This document shows, piece after piece, positions 49,027 through 58,130 of a stretch of DNA of 64,000 nucleotides. The stretch lies in NCBI GenBank assembly GCA_041676625.1, contig JBAYRN010000002.1, forward strand, positions 59,700-123,699. Reading direction: 5' to 3'. The number at the start of each line of letters is the position of its first letter. Position 1 is the first letter of the stretch. Made by a program: the position numbers and the translations under genes. A model generated the notes under the pieces. The model was not told the DNA's origin and did not search any database. It saw nothing but the letters and a program-made list of their open reading frames with translations. Source of the stretch: JAEXNA01 sp041676625 (GTDB lineage Bacteria > Vulcanimicrobiota > Xenobia > Xenobiales > JADMJV01).

Positions 49027-49644
49027 ATGGCTTTGAAACGATTGCTGGGCGCGGCACTTGTGATTTCTGTCTTGGGATTCACCGGTTGTCAACAGCCCAC
49101 GAAAACAGATCCGGGTGCCAGTCCCTCGGCTGTCACCACCTCCGCGCCTGTCGAGGAGACGCCGGAAGCTTCTGAGAGTGCTGAAACTCCCGAAGCAGTG
49201 GCCACCGAGACTCCCGCTGAAGCAGCGGAAACCCCGACTGCCGGAGATTCTCCGGTAGCGAGCAGCGGAGGGGATGGCGATCTTCTGGCTGACCTGGAGT
49301 TAGCCGAAGGAATGACCGGTTATGAAGAAGTTGTGGCGTTAGCGGGCAGTGTGCCCCCTTCCAGCCCAGAGGCGATTGCCAAAGGTAAAGAGTTGTATTC
49401 TCAAAACTGCGCCCTTTGCCACGGTGAAAGCGGCGTGGGCGACGGGCCGGGCGGTGCTAGCCTCGACCCGCCACCTCGCGACCTGACCGTTGGTAGTGAG
49501 TATAAGTACGGTCACCTGGAGCTAGCTCTATACCGTACCGGTACCTACGGCATCGAAGGGACCGGCATGGCGCCCTGGGATGGGATCATCTCTCCCGAAG
49601 ATCAGTGGGCCATCGGTCACTATATTCGCTCGATTCAAAAGTAA
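49027..49644 (+). CDS. Lipoprotein cytochrome c
   Basis: A 205-residue monohaem cytochrome. The signal peptide ends at the lipobox-like FTGC, with lipidated Cys21. Residues 30-90 are a Thr/Pro/Glu/Ala-rich flexible linker. The cytochrome domain has CALCH at 128-132, and Met181 in GTGMAPW is the likely axial ligand. It probably hands electrons to a respiratory enzyme in the periplasm; the YdiJ-like dehydrogenase behind it is cytoplasmic and separated by a terminator. AGGAGG lies 9 bases before the ATG at 49027, which fixes the start against longer in-frame alternatives. Confidence 0.92.
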   Translation: MALKRLLGAALVISVLGFTGCQQPTKTDPGASPSAVTTSAPVEETPEASESAETPEAVATETPAEAAETPTAGDSPVASSGGDGDLLADLELAEGMTGYEEVVALAGSVPPSSPEAIAKGKELYSQNCALCHGESGVGDGPGGASLDPPPRDLTVGSEYKYGHLELALYRTGTYGIEGTGMAPWDGIISPEDQWAIGHYIRSIQK

Positions 49645-49655
49645 CCGTGCGAACG

Positions 49656-49694
49656 AAAAGAGCGGTTTCCGTCGGCAGGTGGAGCCGCTCTTTT
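49656..49694 (+). terminator. Rho-independent terminator after the cytochrome c gene
   Basis: A 10-bp stem, AAAAGAGCGG with CCGCTCTTTT, around a 19-base loop and ending in TTTTC, 12 bases after the stop. The A/T ends allow termination in both directions. Confidence 0.85.
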
Positions 49695-49712
49695 CTATGG
49701 GGAAATTAAGGC

Positions 49713-52658
49713 ATGAAAAAGAGTGCGTTAGAAGATAAGTTGGGGGCGCTCCAGAGCGCTTTGGCGTCGGATTTCAGGGGCGAGTTGTTGACCGACGAAT
49801 TCTCCAGGGCACTCTACGCCACCGATGCCAGTATCTACCAGCAGCAGCCGCTGCTGGTCGCCTTACCCCGGGAGCCTGAGGACCTGGAAGTTCTGGTCAA
49901 GGCTTGCCGCCAGTGTGAGGTTCCTCTCACCGCTCGGGGAGGGGGGACCTCCCTGGCCGGACAGACGGTGGGTCTCGGCGTGGCGGTGGATACCTCGAAA
50001 TACCTCAACCGGGTGCTGCGGGTGGTTCCGGAGGAGGGCTGGGCCGAAGTCGAGCCCGGCCTGGTGCTCAATGACCTCAATGAGCAGCTCAAGGGCCACG
50101 GCTCTATGTTTGCTCCCGACCCGGCCACCGCCGAGCACGCCTGCGTGGGTGGGATCGTGGCCAACAACTCTTCCGGTACGCGCAGCATTCGCTACGGCAA
50201 GACCGTGGACCACGTGGAGGGGATCACCTTCCTCTGCGGAGAGGGTGATCTCCACAACTTTCGGACCTTGGATAGAGATGCTCTGGAGCGCTCAACCCAG
50301 GCCCATACCCGGACCGGCGAGTTACTGAGGGGCCTGGTCTCCCTGACCCGATCGAACGCTGAGTTGATCGCTTCTCGTTACCCCAAACTCTTGCGCCGAG
50401 TCACCGGTTACAATCTCGACGAGATGCTGCGTGGCCTGGTGGCCGTGGGCCACGAGTTGCCCGAGTTTCAGGGCCTGAGGGCCCCGGCGGCGCCGCCCAT
50501 CCGGGGTTTCAACCCGGCTTCCATGCTGGTGGGTAGTGAAGGAACCCTGGGTCTCATAACCCGAGCCAGGCTGCGCATGACTCCTATTCCGCGTTTCACC
50601 GGTCTGGTGGTGAGCCATTATCACTCCCTAAAGGAGGCCCTCCTGGGCAACAGTTTGCTACTCACCACCGAACCTTCAGCCAGCGAACTGCTTGATCGGA
50701 TGGTGCTGAATCTGGCTCAACAGCAGCTTTCCATCTCCCGAACCATGGGTTTTCTGCAGGGCGAACCCGACTCCGTGGTGATCACCGAGTATACCGCCGA
50801 AAGCTTGCCGGAGCTGGAGCAAAAGCTTGAATCCGTCCAGAAGCTGCTGGCCAAAGAGAGTCCCAGCTACGCCCACCCGAGCTTCACCGATGGCACTCTA
50901 AAAACTCAGATCTGGCAGGTGCGCAAAGCGGGTCTACCACTTCTTCTGGGGTTGGCAGGCGATCGCAAGCCGATCGCCTTCATCGAAGACACCGCGGTGG
51001 ACCCCTCGCGCTTGGTGGAGTACGTAGACCGCTTCGACCAGTTGGTGCGCTCCCATAACACCACCGCCGCCTACTACGCTCACGCTTCGGTGGGCTGTCT
51101 GCACATTCGCCCCCTGCTGGATCTGAAAAACGAAGCCGACATTCAGACCATGGCTCGGCTCTCCGAAGAGATCTCTGATCTGGTGATGGAGTTTGAGGGC
51201 TCCATGTCGGGTGAGCACGGCGACGGGCTGGCTCGGGGGTTGTGGAACAAGAAGCAGTTCGGAGAGGTGCTTTACGAAGTCTTTCGGGAATTGAAGAGGC
51301 TCTTCGACCCGGCCGGTATCATGAATCCCGGTAAGATCGTGGACTCTCCACCCATGACGGAAAGCTTGAGGTATGGAGCCGAGTATCGCACGTTGGCCCT
51401 GGAAACCGAGCTCGACTGGTCGGCCGAAGGCGGCTTTCATACCGCGGTAGAGCTCTGCAACGGGGCCGGGGTCTGTCGCAAGACCAACCGGGGCACCATG
51501 TGCCCGAGCTTTATGGTGACCCGGGAAGAGGAGCACAGCACCCGAGGCCGGGCCAACCTCTTGCGCAACGTCCTGAGCGGCCGACTCCCTCACGAATCCT
51601 TGCACGGTAAGCGCCTGTACGAAGCTCTGGATCTGTGTCTGGAGTGTAAGGCTTGTAAAGCGGAGTGCCCTTCCGGGGTCGACGTGGGCAAGATGAAGTT
51701 CGAGTTCTTGAGCCAGTATTACCGGCACAATCGGGTGCCCTTGAGGACCCAACTCTTCGCCCGGGCCGACCTGGTTTCGCGCTTCGGGTCGGCGCTCGCC
51801 CCGGTGAGTAACTGGGTCCTGAATTCTCCCCTCAAGCCGATCATCAACCATATTCTCGGGGTAGCTAGCGAGCGAAGCTTTCCGACCTTTGCCCGGCAGA
51901 ACTTTTGGGATTGGTGGAAGCGCCGGCACACTCCTAAACCTGAGCCCAACCAGCCTCGAGTGGCACTGTTCGTAGATACCTTTAACGGCTACAACGAGCC
52001 CTGGGTGGCCCAATCGGCGGTGCGCATCCTGGAGCGTCTCGGCTACGCCGTGACCATCGCCGATCGCAACTGCTGCGGGCGCCCCATGATGAGCAAAGGC
52101 CTCTCCGATCTGGCCAAGAAGCACGCGGCCGACAACATCAACCGGCTGCGCCGCTTTCTGGCCGATGAGGTGCCGATCATAGGCCTGGAGCCCTCCTGCA
52201 TCCTCTCTTTCCGGGATGACTACTTCTCGCTGGTGGATGATCCCGATCTCCCGGCGCTGGCCAAACTTTGCGTGACCCTGGAAGAGTTTCTTCAGGATAA
52301 GAAGTTGCCCCTGAAGGAAGGGGCCCCTCCGCTGCTGTTGCACGGCCACTGTCACCAGAAGGCGCTGGTCGGGACCGGCCCCGCGATGAGCGTCTTGTCC
52401 CAATTGCCCGGGGTCGATCTACAGGAGGTGGACTCCGGCTGCTGCGGCATGGCGGGCTCCTTCGGCTACGAGAAGGAGCACTACCAGATCAGCAAAGCCA
52501 TGGCCTATCGACGGCTCATCCCCGCGGCCGAGTCCACCCACCGCCAGGGCGGCCGGGTGATCGCCGCCGGTGTCTCCTGTCGCCAACAGGTTCGATCCTT
52601 CACCAATCGAGTGGCGCTGCACCCGGCCGAAATCCTGGCCGCTCACCTAAAGAGCTAA
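49713..52658 (+). CDS. FAD-linked oxidase / Fe-S oxidoreductase (YdiJ-like)
   Basis: A 981-residue fusion of a GlcD-type flavin dehydrogenase with a GlcF-type Fe-S part, as in E. coli YdiJ (D-2-hydroxyglutarate dehydrogenase). The FAD-binding part has TARGGGTSLAGQTVG near 70-84 and GGIVANNSSGTRSIRYGKTVDHV near 147-170. The flavin C-domain ends near LFDPAGIMNPGKIVD. Two Fe-S clusters are marked by CNGAGVC...MCPSF near 582 and CLECKACKAECPSG near 641-655. Two CCG-type motifs follow, NCCGRPMM and SGCCGMAGSFGYE. The substrate is a D-2-hydroxy acid by family analogy. Its stop overlaps the aroC ATG by one base. Confidence 0.92.
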   Translation: MKKSALEDKLGALQSALASDFRGELLTDEFSRALYATDASIYQQQPLLVALPREPEDLEVLVKACRQCEVPLTARGGGTSLAGQTVGLGVAVDTSKYLNRVLRVVPEEGWAEVEPGLVLNDLNEQLKGHGSMFAPDPATAEHACVGGIVANNSSGTRSIRYGKTVDHVEGITFLCGEGDLHNFRTLDRDALERSTQAHTRTGELLRGLVSLTRSNAELIASRYPKLLRRVTGYNLDEMLRGLVAVGHELPEFQGLRAPAAPPIRGFNPASMLVGSEGTLGLITRARLRMTPIPRFTGLVVSHYHSLKEALLGNSLLLTTEPSASELLDRMVLNLAQQQLSISRTMGFLQGEPDSVVITEYTAESLPELEQKLESVQKLLAKESPSYAHPSFTDGTLKTQIWQVRKAGLPLLLGLAGDRKPIAFIEDTAVDPSRLVEYVDRFDQLVRSHNTTAAYYAHASVGCLHIRPLLDLKNEADIQTMARLSEEISDLVMEFEGSMSGEHGDGLARGLWNKKQFGEVLYEVFRELKRLFDPAGIMNPGKIVDSPPMTESLRYGAEYRTLALETELDWSAEGGFHTAVELCNGAGVCRKTNRGTMCPSFMVTREEEHSTRGRANLLRNVLSGRLPHESLHGKRLYEALDLCLECKACKAECPSGVDVGKMKFEFLSQYYRHNRVPLRTQLFARADLVSRFGSALAPVSNWVLNSPLKPIINHILGVASERSFPTFARQNFWDWWKRRHTPKPEPNQPRVALFVDTFNGYNEPWVAQSAVRILERLGYAVTIADRNCCGRPMMSKGLSDLAKKHAADNINRLRRFLADEVPIIGLEPSCILSFRDDYFSLVDDPDLPALAKLCVTLEEFLQDKKLPLKEGAPPLLLHGHCHQKALVGTGPAMSVLSQLPGVDLQEVDSGCCGMAGSFGYEKEHYQISKAMAYRRLIPAAESTHRQGGRVIAAGVSCRQQVRSFTNRVALHPAEILAAHLKS

Positions 52659-53743
52659 TGTTCAGCACCTTCGGCCACCTCTTTCGGATCACCACCTTCG
52701 GCGAGAGCCACGGCGGGGGAGTGGGCGTGGTCATCGACGGCTGCCCCCCCGGGGTGGAGCTCGACCTGGAGCAGGTGCAGGCTGAATTGGCTCGACGGCG
52801 GCCGGGCCAGAGCATCCTCACCACGCCCCGCCAGGAGGAGGACCTGGTGGAGGTGCTTTCAGGTGTGTTCGAGGGGAAGTCTCTGGGCACGCCGATCGCC
52901 ATGCTGGTCCGAAACAAAGACGCCCGGCCCTCTTCTTATCAGGCCTTCAAAGAGATCTACCGCCCCTCCCACGCCGACTACACCTACCAGGCCAAGTACG
53001 GCCTCCGAAACTGGATGGGGGGCGGGCGGGCCAGTGCCCGGGAAACCATCGGCCGGGTGGCCGGTGGCGCGGTGGCCTATCAGGTGCTGAGGGAGAGCTT
53101 TCCCCTGGAGGTGGTGGCCTGGGTAGAGTCGGTCCACCAGGTAAGCGCGGCCGGACTGATCGATCCGGCTGAGGTGAGCCGGGAACAGGTGGAACAAAAC
53201 GAGGTTCGCTGCCCCCACCCGGACAAAGCCGCCCGGATGCATGAGGTCATCGACCAGGCCCGGCGAAACCGAGACTCGGTGGGAGGCGTGGTGGCCTGCG
53301 TGGTGCGGGGAGTTCCGCCGGGACTGGGAGAGCCGGTGTTTTCCAAGTTGGAGGCGGAGTTGGCCCGGGCCATGCTGAGCCTGCCTGCGGTCAAGGGCTT
53401 CGAGATCGGTTCGGGCTTCGGCGGCACGCTCATGACCGGCTCGGAGCACAACGACCCTTTTCGGATGAAGGGTGAGAGGGTCACCACCACCAGCAACTTT
53501 TCAGGGGGGATCCAGGGCGGTATCTCCAACGGTGAGCCCATCTTTTTTCGGGTAGCCTTCAAGCCCACCGCCACCATCGGCAAGGTCCAACAAACCGTGA
53601 ACGAGCACGGCCAGGATTGCGAATTGGAGGCCCGAGGCCGCCACGACCCTTGCGTTTTGCCCCGAGCGGTGCCCATCGTGGAGGCGATGACCTGCCTGGT
53701 GCTGGCCGATGCTTTTCTGATCCAGCGAGCCCGAGGAGTTTAA
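52658..53743 (+). CDS. aroC: Chorismate synthase
   Basis: A 361-residue FMN-dependent enzyme that makes chorismate from EPSP at the end of the shikimate pathway. Signatures are GESHGGGVGVVIDGCPPG near 16-33, RRRPGQS near 46-52, DYTYQAKYGLRNWMGGGRASARET around 108-131 and GRHDPCVLPRAVPIVEAM near the C-terminus. Length is normal. It starts within the stop of the YdiJ-like gene, so the two are co-translated, although the functions are unrelated. Confidence 0.97.
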   Translation: MFSTFGHLFRITTFGESHGGGVGVVIDGCPPGVELDLEQVQAELARRRPGQSILTTPRQEEDLVEVLSGVFEGKSLGTPIAMLVRNKDARPSSYQAFKEIYRPSHADYTYQAKYGLRNWMGGGRASARETIGRVAGGAVAYQVLRESFPLEVVAWVESVHQVSAAGLIDPAEVSREQVEQNEVRCPHPDKAARMHEVIDQARRNRDSVGGVVACVVRGVPPGLGEPVFSKLEAELARAMLSLPAVKGFEIGSGFGGTLMTGSEHNDPFRMKGERVTTTSNFSGGIQGGISNGEPIFFRVAFKPTATIGKVQQTVNEHGQDCELEARGRHDPCVLPRAVPIVEAMTCLVLADAFLIQRARGV

Positions 53744-53807
53744 CTTCGGGCAGGAGCAAGCTTTCAATCCTAGAAAAACGGGCCGATTTAGGATTTGGAG
53801 ATCAACG

Positions 53808-54884
53808 GTGCTTTATCAAAAGGGTGGCGCGGTATACGCGGAGATTCAGGATCAACCGAGAGCTTGGAAGCAACTCCTCACGGAGTCGGCTTCTCATAAA
53901 GACGCCTTCGTCACCTGGCTTCGCTCTGAAAACTTTGGTCAGGTGCTACTCATCGGTTCCTCGGACTGCTATGGAGTGGCTCTCTCGGCGGCCTCCATTA
54001 TGCACCTGGTTTCGGGCCTGAACACCATCGCCAGACCCTCGGCCGAAGTCCTCTATCTGCGCCGCCCTCCTTACGACAGCCGGATCAAAACGCTGGTCCT
54101 GGCGCTCTCGGTGGACGGAGACGATCCGGATACGGTGTGGGCCGTGGAAAAGATGAAAAAGCTTCACCCCGCCTGCAAGGTGCTCTTCATCGGGTGTGAA
54201 GAAGGCCAGTTGGCGGCTATGGCCGACCACAAGCTGCTGGCCCAGGGGATCATGGAAGAGACTCCGATCCGTTCTCGCACCGTCTCCTGCCTGCTCCTTT
54301 ACACCATGATTCTTACGGTCTGGATCTCCGGCAAAGACGTTTTTCTCAACGAGTTGATGAAGTGTTCGGAGGCCTTGGACTTTCAGAAGATCCAGGACCA
54401 GTTGCGCTCGGTCTCAGGGGTCAAGCCCCAGCCAGTCCACATCACCTACCTGGGCTCCGGGCCCTACGCCGGGGTGGCCCTGCACGGCTCCATCAAGATG
54501 AAGCAGATGGCGGCCATCGGGGCTTCCAGCGAGAGTTCCCTGGAATACCGCCACGGCCACCACTTCGCCCTGACCAATATGTCGATGACCTGCTCCATGG
54601 TGAGCGACACCTTTCGCGAGGCTGAGCTTCAGGTGGCCTACAATCTGGCCACCACCCGGGCCCAGCGGGTGCTGGTGGTGGAAAAACTCGATCCCAAAGA
54701 AGCGATCAGGGTGGAGCACTCGGTGGAATTGCAATGCGGGCTCTCGGAGATCTCCCGAGTTCTGCTGATGTATCCGGTGGTTCAGTTGATGGCTTTTTAC
54801 GTGGCGCTGGCCAAAGGGGTGAACCCTGACAAGCCCCGGGAGGGCGTCAAGGAGATCGTCCTGGAGAACAAGCCGGGTGTTTAG
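53808..54884 (+). CDS. Double SIS-domain sugar-phosphate isomerase/deaminase-like protein
   Basis: A 358-residue protein with two SIS domains (about 30-170 and 205-330) and no N-terminal amidotransferase, as in AgaS-type or GlmS C-terminal proteins. The first domain shows LLIGSSDCYGVALSAASIM, the second ITYLGSGPYAGVALHGSIKMKQM and then SLEYRHGHHFAL, which matches the EFRHGP signature of the GlmS family with a change at Pro. It probably acts on an amino-sugar phosphate. It starts with GTG at 53808 behind GGAG. The next gene overlaps its end by 8 bases. Confidence 0.85.
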   Translation: MLYQKGGAVYAEIQDQPRAWKQLLTESASHKDAFVTWLRSENFGQVLLIGSSDCYGVALSAASIMHLVSGLNTIARPSAEVLYLRRPPYDSRIKTLVLALSVDGDDPDTVWAVEKMKKLHPACKVLFIGCEEGQLAAMADHKLLAQGIMEETPIRSRTVSCLLLYTMILTVWISGKDVFLNELMKCSEALDFQKIQDQLRSVSGVKPQPVHITYLGSGPYAGVALHGSIKMKQMAAIGASSESSLEYRHGHHFALTNMSMTCSMVSDTFREAELQVAYNLATTRAQRVLVVEKLDPKEAIRVEHSVELQCGLSEISRVLLMYPVVQLMAFYVALAKGVNPDKPREGVKEIVLENKPGV

Positions 54885-55296
54885 CGCCCTGGATCAGCTC
54901 AACGGCTGGCAACTCGTCCTGGTGCTTTCCCCTATCGTGGTGATCATGATGTTTATCAAGTACCGGGAAGAAAAAGCTGGTTCCATTGAGTTTAAGAGCA
55001 TGAATCGCCTGCAGCAGGGTTGGGTCTTCTTGAGTCTGCTCTCGCCGGGTCTGGGGGCTAAGCTTCTGTCCTTGCTCGAGAACGAGGAACGAGTTCGAGT
55101 GATTGAGGCGGGCAGTTCCCTCCAGGGGTCGGCCGGACGGGTGGCTCTCCCGGTGCTCGACGAGTTCTTCCGCAAGGGGGCCAGCCAGAAGGGCTCTCCC
55201 AGCAAAGACATTCAGGAAGTCTGCCGCTTTCTCAACTTGCAATATGAAAGCGAGCCCAAGAAGCTACTTTCGGCTTACCGCAAAGCTTACTTTTGA
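54877..55296 (+). CDS. Small membrane protein with a FliG-N-like helical domain
   Basis: A 139-residue protein with one N-terminal membrane helix (about 11-28, WQLVLVLSPIVVIMMFIKY) and a cytoplasmic helical domain. The stretch GWVFLSLLSPGLGAKLLSLLENEERVRVIEAG follows the pattern of FliG N-terminal domains (AxxLLSLGxxxAxxxLxxLxxxE). FliG itself is over 330 residues, and no other flagellar gene is present. It begins with GTG at 54877 and is coupled to both neighbours by overlaps of 8 and 4 bases. Function unknown; the FliG likeness is a weak match by eye. Confidence 0.55.
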   Translation: MFSALDQLNGWQLVLVLSPIVVIMMFIKYREEKAGSIEFKSMNRLQQGWVFLSLLSPGLGAKLLSLLENEERVRVIEAGSSLQGSAGRVALPVLDEFFRKGASQKGSPSKDIQEVCRFLNLQYESEPKKLLSAYRKAYF

Positions 55297-56366
55297 CCCC
55301 TCATTCCCTGAAACTTTTAGAGACTTGCCGGGCTGAGCTGACATCTGGACGTCCGGTGGTGCGGGCGGTCATCGTGCGCACCTGGGGCTCCACCCCTCGG
55401 GAAGCCGGAGCCGATATGGTCATGGATCAGGCCGGGGGTTTGCACGGTACCGTGGGGGGCGGTTGCGGTGAGGCTGAAGTCTACGAAATGGCCCAGGAGC
55501 TATTGGACGACCCCCCGGCCACCGGGGCGCTGCTCCACGTGGATCTCACTGAAGACCCGGAAGAAGGCGGAGGCAAGGTCTGCGGAGGCCGCTTCGACGT
55601 GTTGCTCCACAAACTGCGGCCCGAAACGGAATTGGCGCTGGTTCAACAGGCCTTGGATTGGGCGGAGCAAGGCCGGTCCGGAGAGTGGATCACCGACTTC
55701 GGTGAGTCCGAGCCGGGTTTCTGGAAACAGGGACTCCTCAAGCTGGAGGTGTGCCCCCGAGTGGAATTGCAGGCTCTGAGCAATCCCGAGGTCCGGCTCA
55801 CCGAAGAGTCTGGAAGCTTTCGCTTCGTGGAACCGGTAGGGTTGGCCCGAAAGCTTGTGATCGTAGGGGCCGGACATATTGCCCGTCCACTTTGCACCAT
55901 GGCTGCCGAGGCCGGCTATCTGGTGATGGTCTTAGACGATCGCCAGGAGTACGCCCGGCGGGAGTTCTTCCCGGCGGCTTTTCGAGTGGAGAGTGGACCC
56001 TATCAAGAACTGTTACCCGCTCTGGCTCAGGGCGCCCTGACCAGCGTGGTGCTGGTGACCCGAGGACACCGCCACGATCAAGACTGCTTGCGCCTGATCG
56101 CCGGGAACGACCTGGAGTATATCGGTATGATCGGGTCTCGGCGTCGGGTCGATGCCGTCTTCGGTGAACTGGTGGAGGAAGGCCTCTCGCTCCAGGCGCT
56201 CCACCGAGTGTGTGCTCCCATCGGACTTGAGATCGGGGCCCAGACCCCGGCCGAGATCGCGGTTTGCATCCTGGCTCAGATGATCAAACTACGGCGCATG
56301 GGAGAGCAGGATAAGCGAACCGCCCGGGAACGCAAGAGGAACACACGTTCGTTAAGGCTTCGCTGA
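55293..56366 (+). CDS. XdhC/CoxI-family protein
   Basis: A 357-residue protein with the XdhC_CoxI domain at about 20-85 (IVRTWGSTPREAGADMVMD, HGTVGGGCGEAEV). A C-terminal Rossmann domain starts near 188 (KLVIVGAGHIARPLCTMAAEAGYLVMVLDD), then VTRGHRHDQDCLR and IGMIGSRRRVDAVF. The family prepares or inserts sulfurated molybdenum cofactor for xanthine or CO dehydrogenases. No molybdenum hydroxylase gene is nearby. It starts with TTG at 55293, overlapping the previous stop (TTGA). Confidence 0.92.
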   Translation: MTPHSLKLLETCRAELTSGRPVVRAVIVRTWGSTPREAGADMVMDQAGGLHGTVGGGCGEAEVYEMAQELLDDPPATGALLHVDLTEDPEEGGGKVCGGRFDVLLHKLRPETELALVQQALDWAEQGRSGEWITDFGESEPGFWKQGLLKLEVCPRVELQALSNPEVRLTEESGSFRFVEPVGLARKLVIVGAGHIARPLCTMAAEAGYLVMVLDDRQEYARREFFPAAFRVESGPYQELLPALAQGALTSVVLVTRGHRHDQDCLRLIAGNDLEYIGMIGSRRRVDAVFGELVEEGLSLQALHRVCAPIGLEIGAQTPAEIAVCILAQMIKLRRMGEQDKRTARERKRNTRSLRLR

Positions 56367-56367
56367 T

Positions 56368-56397
56368 TTGACAGGCTCGGAGAAATGGCTTTATAAT
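56368..56397 (+). promoter_or_regulatory. Consensus housekeeping promoter
   Basis: TTGACA (56368-56373) and TATAAT (56392-56397) match both sigma-70 hexamers exactly, with an 18-base spacer. It drives the lytic transglycosylase gene at 56448. The -35 overlaps the end of the XdhC-like gene region by only two bases, so the two genes are separate units. Confidence 0.9.
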
Positions 56398-56407
56398 CCG
56401 GCATCTT

Positions 56408-56424
56408 ATACTGCACGACAGTAT
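56408..56424 (+). promoter_or_regulatory. Inverted repeat just downstream of the promoter
   Basis: ATACTG and CAGTAT flank a CACGA spacer around the expected transcription start (about +5 to +21). The position suits a repressor operator; it could also form a small 5' hairpin in the mRNA. Confidence 0.5.
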
Positions 56425-56447
56425 GCTTCATTGAGGTTGGTATAAAA

Positions 56448-57206
56448 ATGAAGAAGTTTCTGTTAGCACTTTTGTTATTATCCATGGGGACGGCTTCGGC
56501 CGGGCCGGTTGCGCCCGGTGAAGGCAGCAGTGGAAATGAGTTGCGGGAGTTGTTCAACGACCGCGAAGTTAGGCTCCCCTCCAATCCTGACCGTGCGCTG
56601 GGCCTAGTGCCCCTGGCCGAGACCGAAGAGTCTCCGGTAGAGGAAGCGGCGGCTACAACTGCCGGTACACTGCCCCCCATCTACATCACTGCCAAAGTGA
56701 AGACTTACGAAAAAGTCGTGATTGGCCGTCGACGCAATCTCTCTTCTCGGGGTGCCGAGACTCCGGCTTCCGGTGACGAATACATTTACAAAACCGTTCC
56801 CAAAGTGGAGATGACCCAACTCAACATCAGCCCTATCATTGAGAAGTACGCCGCCCAGCACAACCTGGACCCCTGGTTGGTCCGGGGCGTGATCGAGGTG
56901 GAATCCGCTTTTCGCCCCAACGCGGTCTCACCGGTGGGGGCGGGCGGCTTGATGCAACTGATGCCGGGTACCGCTTCCTACCTGGGTTGCCGGGACCGTT
57001 TCGACCCCGAGCAAAACATCGCGGCAGGCACTCGCTATCTGCGCATGATGCTAGACCGTTTCGGCGACCCGAACTTGATGATCGCCGCCTACAATGCGGG
57101 CCCTGGAAACGTTGAGCGATACGGTGGCATTCCGCCCTTCGCTGAGACCCAGCGCTACGTGGTTAAGGTGAACAAGGCCTGGAAACAAGCCAAGGCTAAA
57201 CAGTAA
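56448..57206 (+). CDS. Secreted lytic transglycosylase (SLT domain)
   Basis: A 252-residue periplasmic enzyme. The signal peptide MKKFLLALLLLSMGTASAG is cut near residue 19. A variable linker runs to about residue 120. The SLT domain begins at ISPIIEKYAAQHNLDPWLVRG. Glu152 in IEVESAF is the catalytic acid, followed by GAGGLMQLMPGTA, NIAAGTRYLRMM and IAAYNAGPGNVERYGGIPP. It cuts peptidoglycan to form 1,6-anhydro ends. It has its own strong promoter and a terminator, so it is a single-gene unit. Confidence 0.93.
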   Translation: MKKFLLALLLLSMGTASAGPVAPGEGSSGNELRELFNDREVRLPSNPDRALGLVPLAETEESPVEEAAATTAGTLPPIYITAKVKTYEKVVIGRRRNLSSRGAETPASGDEYIYKTVPKVEMTQLNISPIIEKYAAQHNLDPWLVRGVIEVESAFRPNAVSPVGAGGLMQLMPGTASYLGCRDRFDPEQNIAAGTRYLRMMLDRFGDPNLMIAAYNAGPGNVERYGGIPPFAETQRYVVKVNKAWKQAKAKQ

Positions 57207-57228
57207 CCAATCCCCGGTCGTTTGGGAA

Positions 57229-57260
57229 AAAGAGCGAGGCTCGAGAGGGCCTCGCTTTTG
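57229..57260 (+). terminator. Rho-independent terminator after the SLT gene
   Basis: An 8-bp stem AGCGAGGC/GCCTCGCT with a TCGAGAGG loop, preceded by A residues and followed by TTTG, 26 bases after the stop. Confidence 0.85.
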
Positions 57261-57361
57261 TTTCTCGAAACGACCAGCGACCTGACGATTGTCCCTGCTG
57301 AATCGCGGGATGTTCTGTGTTGAGAGGGCATCGTTAGGCACAACCAATAGGAGGTAACCGC

Positions 57362-57946
57362 TTGCAAATAACGGTAAAAGGAAAGCAGATAGACCTCACC
57401 GAGTCGCTGAAGAACTACGCATCGGAAAAAATGAGCAAAATGTCCCGCTACTTTGACCACATGATCTCCGCTGAGATTTGCCTTTCCATCGAAAGGAATT
57501 GGCACGTGGCCGAGATCACCGTGTTCGGAGAAGGCTTCGACATGCGGGGCGAAGAGAAAAGTACGGACATGTACAACTCTATCGACCGAGTGATCGAAAA
57601 GCTGGAGCGCCAACTCAAAAAGCAGAAAGGTAAGCACGAGCGACGCCGCTCGGCACGTGGGCCCGCGGCCCCGACGCCGCCCGCTGCTGTCGGTTCGGCT
57701 GATGGTTCCAAGCGAGAGAAAAAAGGTGGCACCGCCACCATGGAAGAGGAATCTCTCTACGCCCCTCGGGTGGACCACGTCCACACCTTCCACGCTCGTT
57801 CTCTCTCCATCGAGATGGCTATCAAGGAGATGGAAGAGTCGGGCCATGACTTCTATGCCTTCTACAACGAGGATAAACGACGAATCAACGTGGTCTTCAA
57901 GAAAGATAAAGGCTACGGAGTTCTCGATCCGCGTCTAGAAGACTAG
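57362..57946 (+). CDS. hpf: Ribosome hibernation-promoting factor, long form
   Basis: A 194-residue long HPF that dimerises 70S ribosomes into 100S particles in resting cells. The N-terminal ribosome-binding domain (1-100) starts ITVKGKQIDLTESLKNYASE and contains STDMYNSIDRVIEKLERQLKK. A basic, Ala/Pro-rich linker leads to the C-terminal dimerisation domain (about 135-194; SLSIEMAIKEMEESGHDFYAF). It starts with TTG at 57362, supported by AGGAGGT six bases upstream. Confidence 0.95.
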   Translation: MQITVKGKQIDLTESLKNYASEKMSKMSRYFDHMISAEICLSIERNWHVAEITVFGEGFDMRGEEKSTDMYNSIDRVIEKLERQLKKQKGKHERRRSARGPAAPTPPAAVGSADGSKREKKGGTATMEEESLYAPRVDHVHTFHARSLSIEMAIKEMEESGHDFYAFYNEDKRRINVVFKKDKGYGVLDPRLED

Positions 57947-58130
57947 AAAAAATAGTAGGGCCGCTTTACAGGCTGGTCTTGCCGTAGTTAAACTGAGGGA
58001 CGGACGATTGGAGAACAACTCTTCAAAGTTCGTCTCTCGTTTCGTTAACTGGAATGGCGCGAGGAACAAACTGAGGGTGGCCGTGTTTTATTCCTGGAAT
58101 GTGGCTCCGAAGGTGAAGAATTTGGATTTT

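Noticed and set aside
50934..52403. 489-codon open frame opposite the YdiJ-like gene
   Set aside because: All conserved FAD and Fe-S motifs are on the plus strand; the minus frame has none.
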